A stretch of 43,659 nt of DNA, taken from a virus. Below, piece by piece: positions 21,822-29,500 of the stretch (the stretch's first letter is position 1; every line of letters begins with the position of its first letter). The position numbers and the translations under genes are program-made. The stretch spans positions 1 to 43,659 of IMG/VR virus record IMGVR_UViG_3300009157_000027. The stretch is one strand, 5' to 3'. Below the pieces are notes generated by a model that was not told the DNA's origin, did not search any database, and was given only the letters and a program-made list of their open reading frames with translations.

Positions 21822-21929
21822 AAAAGAAGAATTCACACATTGCCTGGTGCTTGCCAGGTTCGGTGTCCCGCTGAACGGGTTTTGCACCTTAGTGTCCCGC
21901 TGAACGGGTTTTGCACTAACTGTGAATTC
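21822..21929 (-). ncRNA. Self-contained phage small RNA with paired twin hairpins
   Basis: Between promoter 21935-21960 and the next promoter there is no open frame, only this fold. The closing stem AGAAGAATTCACA/TGTGAATTCTTCT (21825-21837 with 21921-21933, 13 bp, about eight of them downstream of the expected start site) ends in CTTCTTTTTAT, an intrinsic terminator. Inside are two hairpins (21891-21917 and 21862-21888). On the RNA each reads RGTG, CAAAA, CCCG, loop TTCAG, CGGG, A, CACY; the only differences are A-T versus G-C at the outer pair, a compensatory change. A third hairpin is CCTGG/CCAGG (21843-21858). Length about 105 nt. Function unknown: decoy, antisense or protein-binding RNA. 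Confidence 0.75.
21862..21917. repeat. Tandem 27-nt hairpin repeat
   Basis: Two copies (21862-21888, 21891-21917) identical except at the first and last base, which change together and keep the pair. Confidence 0.9.
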
Positions 21930-21934
21930 TTCTC

Positions 21935-21960
21935 ATTATAGGACCTGCAGAAATGACGAA
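21935..21960 (-). promoter_or_regulatory. Repeated phage promoter of the small RNA
   Basis: TTCGTC, 14 bases ending GCAGGTCC, TATAATG. No protein gene lies between it and the next promoter. Confidence 0.8.
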
Positions 21961-21991
21961 CGAAAAGGAAAGTGCATTGCTGCACCCTCCT
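21961..21991 (-). terminator. Intrinsic terminator with GCAA loop
   Basis: Minus-strand GGTGCA-GCAA-TGCACTTTCC then TTTTCG. It ends the 60-residue membrane gene. Confidence 0.8.
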
Positions 21992-21997
21992 TCAAGT

Positions 21998-22180
21998 TCA
22001 TCGGTCGTAAGGTCGGTTCCTCACTCGGTAGTCGACCTGCTTGGCGTAGGCATGACGACTCTGTGCTTGGCTCACCGCGTTCACGACTGCGACAGCTGCA
22101 ATAACAGCTCCCGAGCCGACCGCGATTACCCGCATAGGGTCCTCATCCCAATACTCCTTCAGCTTGGTCTTCCAGCTCAT
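21998..22180 (-). CDS. 60-residue membrane protein
   Basis: N-terminal acidic and basic stretch (SWKTKLKEYWDEDP), one hydrophobic segment at about 17-37 (RVIAVGSGAVIAAVAVVNAV), then a basic, polar tail (SRHAYAKQVDYRVRNRP). GGAGTAATC precedes the ATG. Its own promoter and GCAA-loop terminator flank it. Function unknown; same design as the cassettes at 6.0-7.0 kb. Confidence 0.75.
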   Translation of the reverse strand: MSWKTKLKEYWDEDPMRVIAVGSGAVIAAVAVVNAVSQAQSRHAYAKQVDYRVRNRPYDR

Positions 22181-22206
22181 GATTACTCCTTTGCTCGATC
22201 TCTCTC

Positions 22207-22232
22207 ATTATACGGATTGTGAATTTTGCGAA
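22207..22232 (-). promoter_or_regulatory. Repeated phage promoter inside the end of the upstream gene
   Basis: TTCGCA, 14 bases ending ACAATCCG, TATAATG. The TAA stop of the secreted-protein gene lies inside the -10 element. Confidence 0.75.
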
Positions 22233-23164
22233 CTATGATCCTTTCGACGAGCTGCCGACAAGAAGATGAGCCCGATAACAATCAACGACACTCCTCCCAC
22301 AATAACAATAAGAAATGGAAAGCCGGTTTGAGCTATTGGAGTTTTAGGCACAATCACGATCGTTGCCGGAGGACTCGTTACGTTCGTATACGTCGCAGGC
22401 GGTGCCGTAGTTCCTGACGCGTGCGTACTCGGAACCGTAGTTGGCACACTTGTGGGCGGGATGGTTGTAGGAGGAACTGTTGTAGTCGGTATTGTTGTTG
22501 AAGGAGGAACGACACAAGAAAGATATGTCCCGTTCTTAGCCGATATAACCGTCGTGCGAGTGTCTGCTGTAGCCTTCCCCTGCTGAACACGAAGATCATG
22601 GGAGAAGAACGAGCCAGATGGACCAACGTCTTGGAGTGGGATTCCGACAATAGCATCCAGCTGATAGTCACACCCAAGGCCAAACCTAGCAAGATCAGGC
22701 ATCGGGAAAGTAATTTCGCCTGGGCCGGCGACAAGAAATTCGACACTGTAGCCTCCATTAGGTCCAGTTAGCTGATCCACGTTTGGATCGAACGAAGGTC
22801 CAAGCGCAACCTTCACTACGAAGGACACCGCGGACCCAATACACTCGGGCGCGACGTCCGTCCATGCCATGCGAACTAGATCGCCTTGACCAAGAACAGG
22901 TAGATCTGCAAGATCAGGAACTGGTCCGAATTCTTGCGAGCCACCGGTGGCAACAAGCCGCGCACCGAATGTCGGGTTAAGTACGCCACTGAAATCACAT
23001 CCCGGTGTGAGAAATGCTTGTGGAGTTCCCGGATATGTTGCGTAGTCCGTGACAAGCGGAGGACGTTGATCGTCAGGGATCTGCGCGCTTGCGGTCTGTG
23101 CGAACACAAACATGGATATGATCATGAAACCTAGTAGGACTGGTACCTTGCTGTGTCGAACCAT
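22208..23164 (-). CDS. Secreted surface protein with sortase-type C-terminal signal
   Basis: 318 residues; the ATG follows GGGGAGAAGAT, and the earlier in-frame ATG has no site. Signal peptide 1-27 (VRHSKVPVLLGFMIISMF, cleavage near A-S-A/Q). Residues about 30-210 form a predicted beta-rich extracellular domain with several cysteines. A Pro/Thr-rich linker follows (TTIPTTTVPPTT-type). The end has IAQTG, a hydrophobic helix and a basic tail (SAARRKDH), the layout of a cell-wall sorting signal; actinobacterial class E sortases recognise LAXTG. A phage-made protein on the host surface could block superinfection or change adhesion. Membrane anchoring without sortase is the alternative. Not a virion protein by position. 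Confidence 0.75.
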   Translation of the reverse strand: MVRHSKVPVLLGFMIISMFVFAQTASAQIPDDQRPPLVTDYATYPGTPQAFLTPGCDFSGVLNPTFGARLVATGGSQEFGPVPDLADLPVLGQGDLVRMAWTDVAPECIGSAVSFVVKVALGPSFDPNVDQLTGPNGGYSVEFLVAGPGEITFPMPDLARFGLGCDYQLDAIVGIPLQDVGPSGSFFSHDLRVQQGKATADTRTTVISAKNGTYLSCVVPPSTTIPTTTVPPTTIPPTSVPTTVPSTHASGTTAPPATYTNVTSPPATIVIVPKTPIAQTGFPFLIVIVGGVSLIVIGLIFLSAARRKDHSSQNSQSV

Positions 23165-23243
23165 ATCTTCTCCCCGTGGGTTGTAGAAAAATAAAAGGTC
23201 AGTGGCTGCCATCTAGTGACAGGCTCCGTTTCAACTCCCTTTC

Positions 23244-23269
23244 ATTATAGGATCTGTAAATATGACGAA
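23244..23269 (-). promoter_or_regulatory. Repeated phage promoter
   Basis: TTCGTC, 14 bases ending ACAGATCC, TATAATG. It drives the secreted-protein gene. Confidence 0.8.
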
Positions 23270-23271
23270 CG

Positions 23272-23375
23272 AAAAAAGAAAGCAGTAGCTCGTGGTCCTT
23301 ATCTACTCATCAGCCAACATTGACGTCTTTGGCGTGAGCGTATCAGCTCTTAGCTATCAGCCAGATAGACTGCTC
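23272..23375 (-). ncRNA. Second candidate small RNA
   Basis: No open frame between promoter 23380-23405 and the promoter at 23244-23269. GAGAGCAGT/ACTGCTTTC (23369-23377 with 23278-23286, one G-T) closes the fold and is followed by CTTTTTTC. Inside are CTATC/GATAG (23354-23368), GAGC/GCTC (23336-23349) and GCCAA/TTGGC (23313-23333). No repeat supports it, so it is weaker than the RNA at 21.9 kb. Confidence 0.5.
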
Positions 23376-23379
23376 TCTC

Positions 23380-23405
23380 ATTATAGGACCTGTAAAAAAT
23401 ACGAA
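23380..23405 (-). promoter_or_regulatory. Repeated phage promoter of the second RNA
   Basis: TTCGTA, 14 bases ending ACAGGTCC, TATAATG. Confidence 0.8.
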
Positions 23406-23436
23406 CGAAAAAGGAAAGTCATTGCTGACTCTCCCT
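23406..23436 (-). terminator. Intrinsic terminator with GCAA loop
   Basis: Minus-strand GAGAGTCA-GCAA-TGACTTTCC then TTTTTCG. It ends the 74-residue membrane gene. Confidence 0.8.
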
Positions 23437-23441
23437 CGGGT

Positions 23442-23666
23442 TCACTCCTCTGGTGATTGCGATGCTTGCTCCACTGCGACCTTGCGGATCGTGTCAGCGA
23501 GCACGACAACCACGACGGCGATCGTGAGCTTCTTGATACTCCGCTCCAGCATTCGGCCAATGATAATGGCTTTTTGCTCGAACGTAGCACCAGTCGGCTC
23601 CTCGATTCCCGGCTTGGTCTTCGGCTCCTTGACAAGATTCACTTGGATCTTGCGCTTCCTCAGCAT
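23442..23666 (-). CDS. 74-residue membrane protein
   Basis: A basic, Pro-containing N-terminus (LRKRKIQVNLVKEPKTKPG), a helical part, one hydrophobic segment at about 45-60 (KKLTIAVVVVVLADTI) and a short polar tail. ATG behind AAAGGATTAGGT. A one-gene cassette with its own promoter and terminator. Function unknown. Confidence 0.75.
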   Translation of the reverse strand: MLRKRKIQVNLVKEPKTKPGIEEPTGATFEQKAIIIGRMLERSIKKLTIAVVVVVLADTIRKVAVEQASQSPEE

Positions 23667-23692
23667 ACCTAATCCTTTCGATTATGTCTCCC

Positions 23693-23718
23693 ATTATAGG
23701 ACTTGTTTATTTGACGAA
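23693..23718 (-). promoter_or_regulatory. Repeated phage promoter
   Basis: TTCGTC, 14 bases ending ACAAGTCC, TATAATG. It drives the 74-residue membrane gene. Confidence 0.8.
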
Positions 23719-23875
23719 AGGTTTTCAGACACTTCCCCCCGGGAATTTTTTGGCTTTGAAAAGGGGCATTTTGTCTGAGAGGCCTCTATTTGCCGTTCTA
23801 AGCCGTTTGACCCCATTACGGGTATAATCGTACCGAATATAAGCCAGAAACGCAGCAGAGGGCTCTATACGCGGA

Positions 23876-23911
23876 GAAAAAAAGCTCAGGAGCCATGTTT
23901 CCACAGCTCCC
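23876..23911 (-). terminator. Intrinsic terminator ending the late transcript
   Basis: Minus-strand GGAGC/GCTCC with inner TGT/ACA pairs, then GAGCTTTTTTTC. It follows the 100-residue membrane gene. Confidence 0.75.
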
Positions 23912-23929
23912 TAGCTTTCCGAGACCCTT

Positions 23930-24232
23930 TCAGGTTATACGCGGCTCCGTCTTGTTCACAAACGTCAACGCTCTCGAAGCCATCACATGCTTCTGCTCGT
24001 ACGCGACAATGGCCAGGATCCCGAGGATGTTACCAGCCACGATCAGTACTGTGTTCGGGTCAATCCGACGCAGGCGTTTCTCTTCTTCCGCCTTGATCTT
24101 CATCAACCCGTCCAGGTACCGAACGAAGTTGTCAAACTCCTCGTTCTCCGGACCAAACTCGTTCATCCGAGTCAGAACCAATGCAATTGGCTCGTCGAGC
24201 ACCGACTGCTTGCGCTTCCAACGTGCAAACAT
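23930..24232 (-). CDS. Conserved phage membrane protein (100 residues)
   Basis: Soluble helical N-terminus (FARWKRKQSVLDEPIALVL, then FGPENEEFDNFVRYLDGLM), one hydrophobic segment at about 60-77 (NTVLIVAGNILGILAIVAY) and a short tail with EQKHVMASRAL. I remember the D-P-N-T-x-L-x-x-x-G-N-x-x-G-I-L-x-I-x-x-Y-E-Q-x-H-V block from many phages of Gram-positive hosts. ATG with AGGAGAATA upstream. Function unknown. Confidence 0.75.
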   Translation of the reverse strand: MFARWKRKQSVLDEPIALVLTRMNEFGPENEEFDNFVRYLDGLMKIKAEEEKRLRRIDPNTVLIVAGNILGILAIVAYEQKHVMASRALTFVNKTEPRIT

Positions 24233-24252
24233 TATTCTCCTCTCGTAGTCTC

Positions 24253-24278
24253 ATTATAGGAGTTGCTTATTCTGCGAC
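24253..24278 (-). promoter_or_regulatory. Repeated phage promoter, partial match
   Basis: GTCGCA, 14 bases ending GCAACTCC, TATAATG. It overlaps the end of the holin-like gene and drives the 100-residue gene. Confidence 0.65.
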
Positions 24279-24596
24279 ATCAACGACTTTGAAAGTAATG
24301 GCCTCCATGTGCTCTATTTCCTCTGGAGTTTTACTCAATTCCAAAGAAAATACCTTCTTTCCTTCCATTGTCTCAGATATGACCAACGATCCTTGGAACA
24401 ACACGTTCGGATCGTATTTCTTATAGGCAAATTGGACAATTAGGCCGGATATGGCTGCTAGCACAACTAATATGCCAATAACTTGGCTTTCGTTGGGCAT
24501 AGCATAGATTTGACTCAATCCAAAGTAAATAGCCCCACTTGCGGGGAATATGATCCTATTCAATGTCTTAATTAGATTATATATTCTATGGTTCAT
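24267..24596 (-). CDS. r1t-type holin candidate
   Basis: 109 residues. The N-terminal half has two hydrophobic segments (about 15-30, IIFPASGAIYFGLSQIY; 38-58, VIGILVVLAAISGLIVQFAY) with the P-A-x-x-x-x-Y-F-x-L-x-x-I-x-x-x-P pattern of r1t-type phage holins. The C-terminal half is a soluble tail (GSLVISETMEGKKVFSLEL) also seen behind such holins. It lies directly after the tail genes, whereas the endolysin is 15 kb away. ATG behind GGGGTGTAGAC. The lysis gene pair near 8.7-9.2 kb is a competing holin. Confidence 0.65.
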   Translation of the reverse strand: MNHRIYNLIKTLNRIIFPASGAIYFGLSQIYAMPNESQVIGILVVLAAISGLIVQFAYKKYDPNVLFQGSLVISETMEGKKVFSLELSKTPEEIEHMEAITFKVVDVAE

Positions 24597-24598
24597 GT

Positions 24599-25723
24599 CT
24601 ACACCCCCGGAAGAGATAGCGTAGGATGCCCCGTTTCGCCGTTTTCGTCCATTATCTCCACATACTCAATAATTCGCATTTTCGCAATTTGCCCAAAGTT
24701 GGCGTCAACGGTGATAAAGTCGCCAACTTCGAAATCCTTGCGATATTGGTATTTTGAAACTTGGGCCAAATCCGCTCTAGTGATGGTAACAAGGTTTTGA
24801 TTGGCTATTGCTGCTCTGCCACGCACTTGCATCGCTGTAATGACGTCTGTCAACGCTTGCCCAGTTGGTGGCGCGTTGTAAACTCCGTCAATATCGCTTC
24901 CGTCGACCACCATGGACCTACGGGCGAATTTATCGACACCGACAGTATCCACAGCTACGTTTACATATCTACCGACGACCACTGCCGAGTTCTTATCCCT
25001 CTTATCACTCCACAAATAGTCTGCTTGCTCAAGATCTCCGGATTTCCAAGAGAAAATAACAGATGAAGACCGGTCAGTTCCTTTGTGAATCAAGATAAAG
25101 GTATAATTTGCGGAATGAGTAGGTACGCCGACACCAAACGTGTTTCGACGAATGGTCTTAACGCCTAAATCCTCAATCGCCAATAGTTCCAAAAGCGCAG
25201 TATGTACGCCAACTCGTTTTATGCTTCTAGATTCATACACACCAGTAGATCCGACAGGCATTCCTGAACTTGCCCAAATATTGTCAATGATGTCATTTGC
25301 TTGAGGAGCAGAAATTCCGTGAGCATTAATCAGCACAATTGCTTGTTCCCATATATAGTTTGGCACTAGCACATATTCCTGAAGTGTCGAGCTGGTTCTT
25401 ACTTGATTCATGCCGACAATTCGATTATCAAGATATGTTTCGAACGATCTTCCTGTAATAGTTAAAGTTGGATCGGCCGCTGCCTCTTCGGTAATTTCAT
25501 GATTCTCCACAATCATGATTTCCATAGTATCAACGTGAGAGATAATCGTCCCTAAGGGAAGGAACTCCCTTAATCCACTGCTTAGCGGCGCCACAATCTG
25601 GAACTCACCAGGATCGCGATATCGCTCCGTCCACATGACTGAAGTTGCGCCATTGATCATTCGACCTTCGGTAAGAATCGTTGGTTGAACGCCGGGAGCC
25701 GTGATGTATTTGAACAGTTCCAA
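24599..25723 (-). CDS. ReqiPepy6 Gp37-like tail protein
   Basis: 374 residues if it starts at the TTG behind GGGGGGTG; the longer frame upstream lies entirely inside the previous gene. Recognisable: SVMWTERYRDPGEFQIVAP near the start, GTIISHVDTMEIMIVENHEI, GRSFETYLDNRIVG, and a C-terminal VITAMQVRGRAAI ... FEVGDFITVDANFG. These fit the phage family named after Rhodococcus phage ReqiPepy6 gp37, a baseplate or tail-tip protein at the distal end of the tail. It comes right after the distal tail protein gene, as expected. Confidence 0.8.
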   Translation of the reverse strand: MELFKYITAPGVQPTILTEGRMINGATSVMWTERYRDPGEFQIVAPLSSGLREFLPLGTIISHVDTMEIMIVENHEITEEAAADPTLTITGRSFETYLDNRIVGMNQVRTSSTLQEYVLVPNYIWEQAIVLINAHGISAPQANDIIDNIWASSGMPVGSTGVYESRSIKRVGVHTALLELLAIEDLGVKTIRRNTFGVGVPTHSANYTFILIHKGTDRSSSVIFSWKSGDLEQADYLWSDKRDKNSAVVVGRYVNVAVDTVGVDKFARRSMVVDGSDIDGVYNAPPTGQALTDVITAMQVRGRAAIANQNLVTITRADLAQVSKYQYRKDFEVGDFITVDANFGQIAKMRIIEYVEIMDENGETGHPTLSLPGV

Positions 25724-25725
25724 AA

Positions 25726-26583
25726 TTACACCCCCCAGTAGGCAGCCGAGTATTCCAAGTGGTTCCAGTCGAACGTTGCGATGTCCAGGAAGTAAAGTGT
25801 CGTAGCTCCAGGAAACATCAATGGCCAAATTGATTCTGGTTGGATCTTATCGACCAAGTAGATACGAGTTACGCCTCGGTCTATATATAGATACTTGTTG
25901 GCGTAATCACTGGAGAAATATAGCACATCTCCTGTCAAGAACCCGCCGCTTGGAATAACGCGGAAATTCCATTCCGGATTGATCTGTGCGTCCTGAATAG
26001 TGAAGGAGGTTGCGGGAGCCTTGAACGTAACCTGAAATTGAAACCCGTGCGGAGCTGTTGACAGATTGTCCGCAAGGATTATCGGATTAACTGTCTTCAA
26101 CTCTGCTGGTTCATAGGCAACAGGATTTATCGCCCGGAACATTGGATCATCACATCGAATAGAAATTTGAACCTCAGGAAGAGGCGTGAAATATGGGACT
26201 TCGAACTTTGTAATGAATCCAAAGAGTCTAGCAACTGTCGTGCCACTCGAGTTGAAGTGCATAACAACGACGCCAGTTCGAACAGAAGAAATAGAACGAT
26301 ACAGATTATCTCGTACGTCCGAATATGTCTCGTCAAGCTTGAAACGAGGGTTAAGGACGATTCTAGTAACAACCAAGCGTGGCTTCATTACGAAGTCGTA
26401 GAATTTATTCTTACTCTTCAAGCTAAAGCCATAGAACTTTGGAACTAGGTCATCGACATCCATTCCGGTCATCTCACGGACCATATATTGAGCCGTGGGA
26501 TCGGATTTGCTGAGGCTGAAGCTAAAAAGCTCCTCCGCGCCTTCTGGTCTTCCTGCGTATACAGCTACGTCTGTGATTCTCAC
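25726..26583 (-). CDS. Distal tail (Dit-like) protein
   Basis: 285 residues, GTG start overlapping the end of the tape measure gene. Order and content fit siphovirus Dit proteins: a beta-rich N-terminal domain (about 1-150) with KPRLVVTRIVLNPRF, RTGVVVMHFNSSGTTVARLFG and EVQISIRCDDPMF, then a C-terminal galectin-like domain (about 160-285) with HGFQFQVTFKAPATSF. It would form the ring that joins tail tube and baseplate. Confidence 0.75.
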   Translation of the reverse strand: MRITDVAVYAGRPEGAEELFSFSLSKSDPTAQYMVREMTGMDVDDLVPKFYGFSLKSKNKFYDFVMKPRLVVTRIVLNPRFKLDETYSDVRDNLYRSISSVRTGVVVMHFNSSGTTVARLFGFITKFEVPYFTPLPEVQISIRCDDPMFRAINPVAYEPAELKTVNPIILADNLSTAPHGFQFQVTFKAPATSFTIQDAQINPEWNFRVIPSGGFLTGDVLYFSSDYANKYLYIDRGVTRIYLVDKIQPESIWPLMFPGATTLYFLDIATFDWNHLEYSAAYWGV

Positions 26584-29500
26584 GGAATGCTCAACTCCTG
26601 CTTAGCCATTGTGATCTGATTACGAGTATTCTTGTAAATATCACTTGTGGACAGCTGTGTTGGTGAGTTGATTACTTGATTGAACACTACTTCGCCAGAT
26701 CCGGCTGCTGCGTTGACAGAATCATCCTGCTGCGCGTTGGCAGTAGAGGCAATGGTTCTAGCTTGAGAATATGAATATCCTGGAGCTATCGACGATGCAG
26801 CGATGTAATCGCCAATCTGAGCTGCTCCAGCCGCGACTCTAGTCAAGTCTAGAACTGGCGTAACCGTCGGATTGAACTCTGATACAGTCTCAAGTTCCGT
26901 GCTCATTCTAGTCAAAGAAGCCTCAATGGCTCTAACGGCTTTATCAGCTAGACGTTCGGCACTTTCTTCTACAACAGGAACACTATCTCTAATACCAATA
27001 CTTAAACCTTGTCCCATCATTTGACCGACATAGAATGTCAGCTTGGATGGAGATTTTACGCCAGCACCACTCGCGACTGCATCAGCCGCTTTCTTTCCAA
27101 GGTCCCAGGCATCTTGAGCAACTCCCCTTGCCTTTGAAGCGAGGCCAAATGTCATTCCATCAGCGATCGCGAAGGCAATATCCATACCGGCGCCACGAAT
27201 TTCTTCGCCATAGGTTGTGATAGCAGCGGCTATACCATCCAAGACGTCGACGATGAACTGGCCAACGGCGTTAGCGATTCGAACGATGTTCCCTGAAAGT
27301 CCCTTGAGGAACTGTTCAACTAGCTCTACACCCTTATCGATAACCTTAGTGATTTCCTTGCTAAGGGCCTCCATTATTTGCGTAATGAGTGTTCCAGCAG
27401 CTTCGGTAACCTTGCTCACGTTGTTACCGATTTCGTCCATGAACTTCACAACAAGATCCGTCGCTGTAGCAGCAAGGCGGAACAAGTTGTTGGCAATGCC
27501 TTCCATGAACTTTATGACGATATCGAACGCGGCGTCGATTACCTTGTTAAGGTTATCGGCAATGCCCTTCAAGAACGACAGAAGAAGATCGAGCCCGGCA
27601 GATATGATCTTGTTCTGTTGATCTGCCAAAGCCTGAATGATCGTAAGAACTAGGGTTACGGCCGCGTCTATGATTCTGGGAAGTCCCTGAGTAAGTCCTT
27701 CCAGAAATGCTACGATAAGATTTACGCCAGCTTCGATGATCGGACCGAGTAGCCCCGCTAGCGCGTTCAGGAAATTCACAATAAGTTCGCCAACTATAAC
27801 TACGATCTTAGGAATGGCGCTAGCTATTCCTCCAAGAAGTGCTAGGATGATTTCGATACCCGCTTCAATGAGCATTGGGTACCATGTCTTGAGAATCGCA
27901 ATAACACCCTTTAGAAGGGAAATAATTAGACTAACAACCTTCGGAACAAGCCCCGTCAAAGCGTCTAGAAGCGCACCAATGATCTTGACGAAGACGCCAA
28001 TAATTTCCGGAGCGAACTCTCCGACTGTCCTGATGAACTCGACAAACCCGAGCGCCAGCCCCTTGGCAAACGCGGGTATGGCTTTACCCATCATTTCAAG
28101 ATTGTGAACGAACGCGTCAGCGCCCTCACTACTTACACTCGCTAGCTTCTCAAATGCCTGCGCAACCAAATATGCACCAGCACCGAACATGGCGAAGCCA
28201 GCACCAATGACCACCAACGCGGCACCGAGCATGAGCAGCGCAGGAATGGCTGGTTGAATGAGCAACGCCGCAATAGCTAGAACACCGAGGGTAAGCGCGA
28301 TTCCAGCTAAACCCTTGAGTAGATCGCCCCAACTAATGTCAGCGAACTGCTTGACAACTTGTACCAGAAGCAACAAAGCCGCTGCAGCAATTGTAATAGC
28401 AAGCGAACCCAGAATCGTATTCTGCATTATATAAGTTGCCGCTGCGAGTAGACCCAAGGTTACGGCAATTCCCGTAAGCCCTCGAATCATGTCATCCCAG
28501 CTCATGTTTGCCATAACTTGTACGGCTTGAGCCAGCACCATTATTGCGCCAGCAACAACTAGCAATCCAAGACCGATTGCTGGCATATCTGCAGGCATAA
28601 GATGCATTGTCGCAATAAGAAGACCAAGCGTTACGGCCAGTCCAGTAAGCCCTTGGGCCATTTCACCCCAAGTCATCTTGGAGTACTTATCAATTGCGAA
28701 GGCCAGAATCGTCAAACTAGTTGCAATTGATATAAGGGCTCGACCCTGCTTGGACGCGTCCTCTGGCATGAGCTGCAGTGCGGCAGCAATAATGACTAGA
28801 CCAACGGCGACCGCGCCGAAACCTTGTGCTAGTTCCGAGAGAGACATTTGCGCGAATAGCTGAACAACTCCGGCTATGATAGCCAGTGCAGTAGCCATAA
28901 GCGTCATACCAGCACCAATTTTGATCATTCCATCGGTGTGGTCTTCCAAGAGAAGAACCGCCCCGACCATGATCCCCATCATTGCAGTGACACCGGATAG
29001 GCCTACTGCAAGTTCTTCCCAACTTAGACGAGACAATATAGCGACAGCGGTGGCCAGGATAACCATAGCCCCTGCCATAGCGGTCATACCGACGGACATC
29101 AGCGTCATGTTGGCCGTAGCCTTGACACTTGCGTCCATCTTGTTGAGGATGGCAAACGCGCCCATTAGCTGACCGAAACCAACCGCCATTGCGGTGAGAG
29201 CCTTTGCGAGCGCGTCAGCATCAATCAAAGACAGGACGAGAACGGACGCGGTAAGCATCGCGATCGCGCCAGCAATCTTCATCAGGGTGTCGGCCTTGAT
29301 GTTCTGCTGCATTGCAGAAAGAACGCCAGTTAGCTCACCGAACGTAGCCTTGATGGAGTCAATCAGACCAAATTGACCGAAATCGAGCTTGAGACCGTCC
29401 TTCATGAACTTGTAAAGAATTGCGGTGATCCCACCGAAGAGACCAACCTTGATTCCGTCAAGCCCGGCATCCCAGTTGTTGCTGCTGAGAACGTCACCGA

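Larger units (their letters stand above)
23667..23929. other. Intergenic region with cos-like sequence copy
   Basis: It holds one promoter (23693-23718), a terminator (23876-23911) and between them a stretch without a gene. At 23736-23755 the plus strand reads CCCCCCGGGAATTTTTTGG, close to the right end of the window. TCAGACA/TGTCTGA repeats enclose it (near 23727-23780). Confidence 0.5.

Noticed and set aside
21862-21917. Tandem repeat as a CRISPR array
   Set aside because: Only two units, three bases apart, with no spacers; they are hairpins in one RNA.
23808-23830. Plus-strand promoter TTGACC ... TATAAT
   Set aside because: The gap is only about ten bases and no plus-strand gene follows.
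25724-25828. Longer start for the Gp37-like protein
   Set aside because: The extension lies inside the distal tail protein gene; a GGGGGGTG site points to the TTG start.
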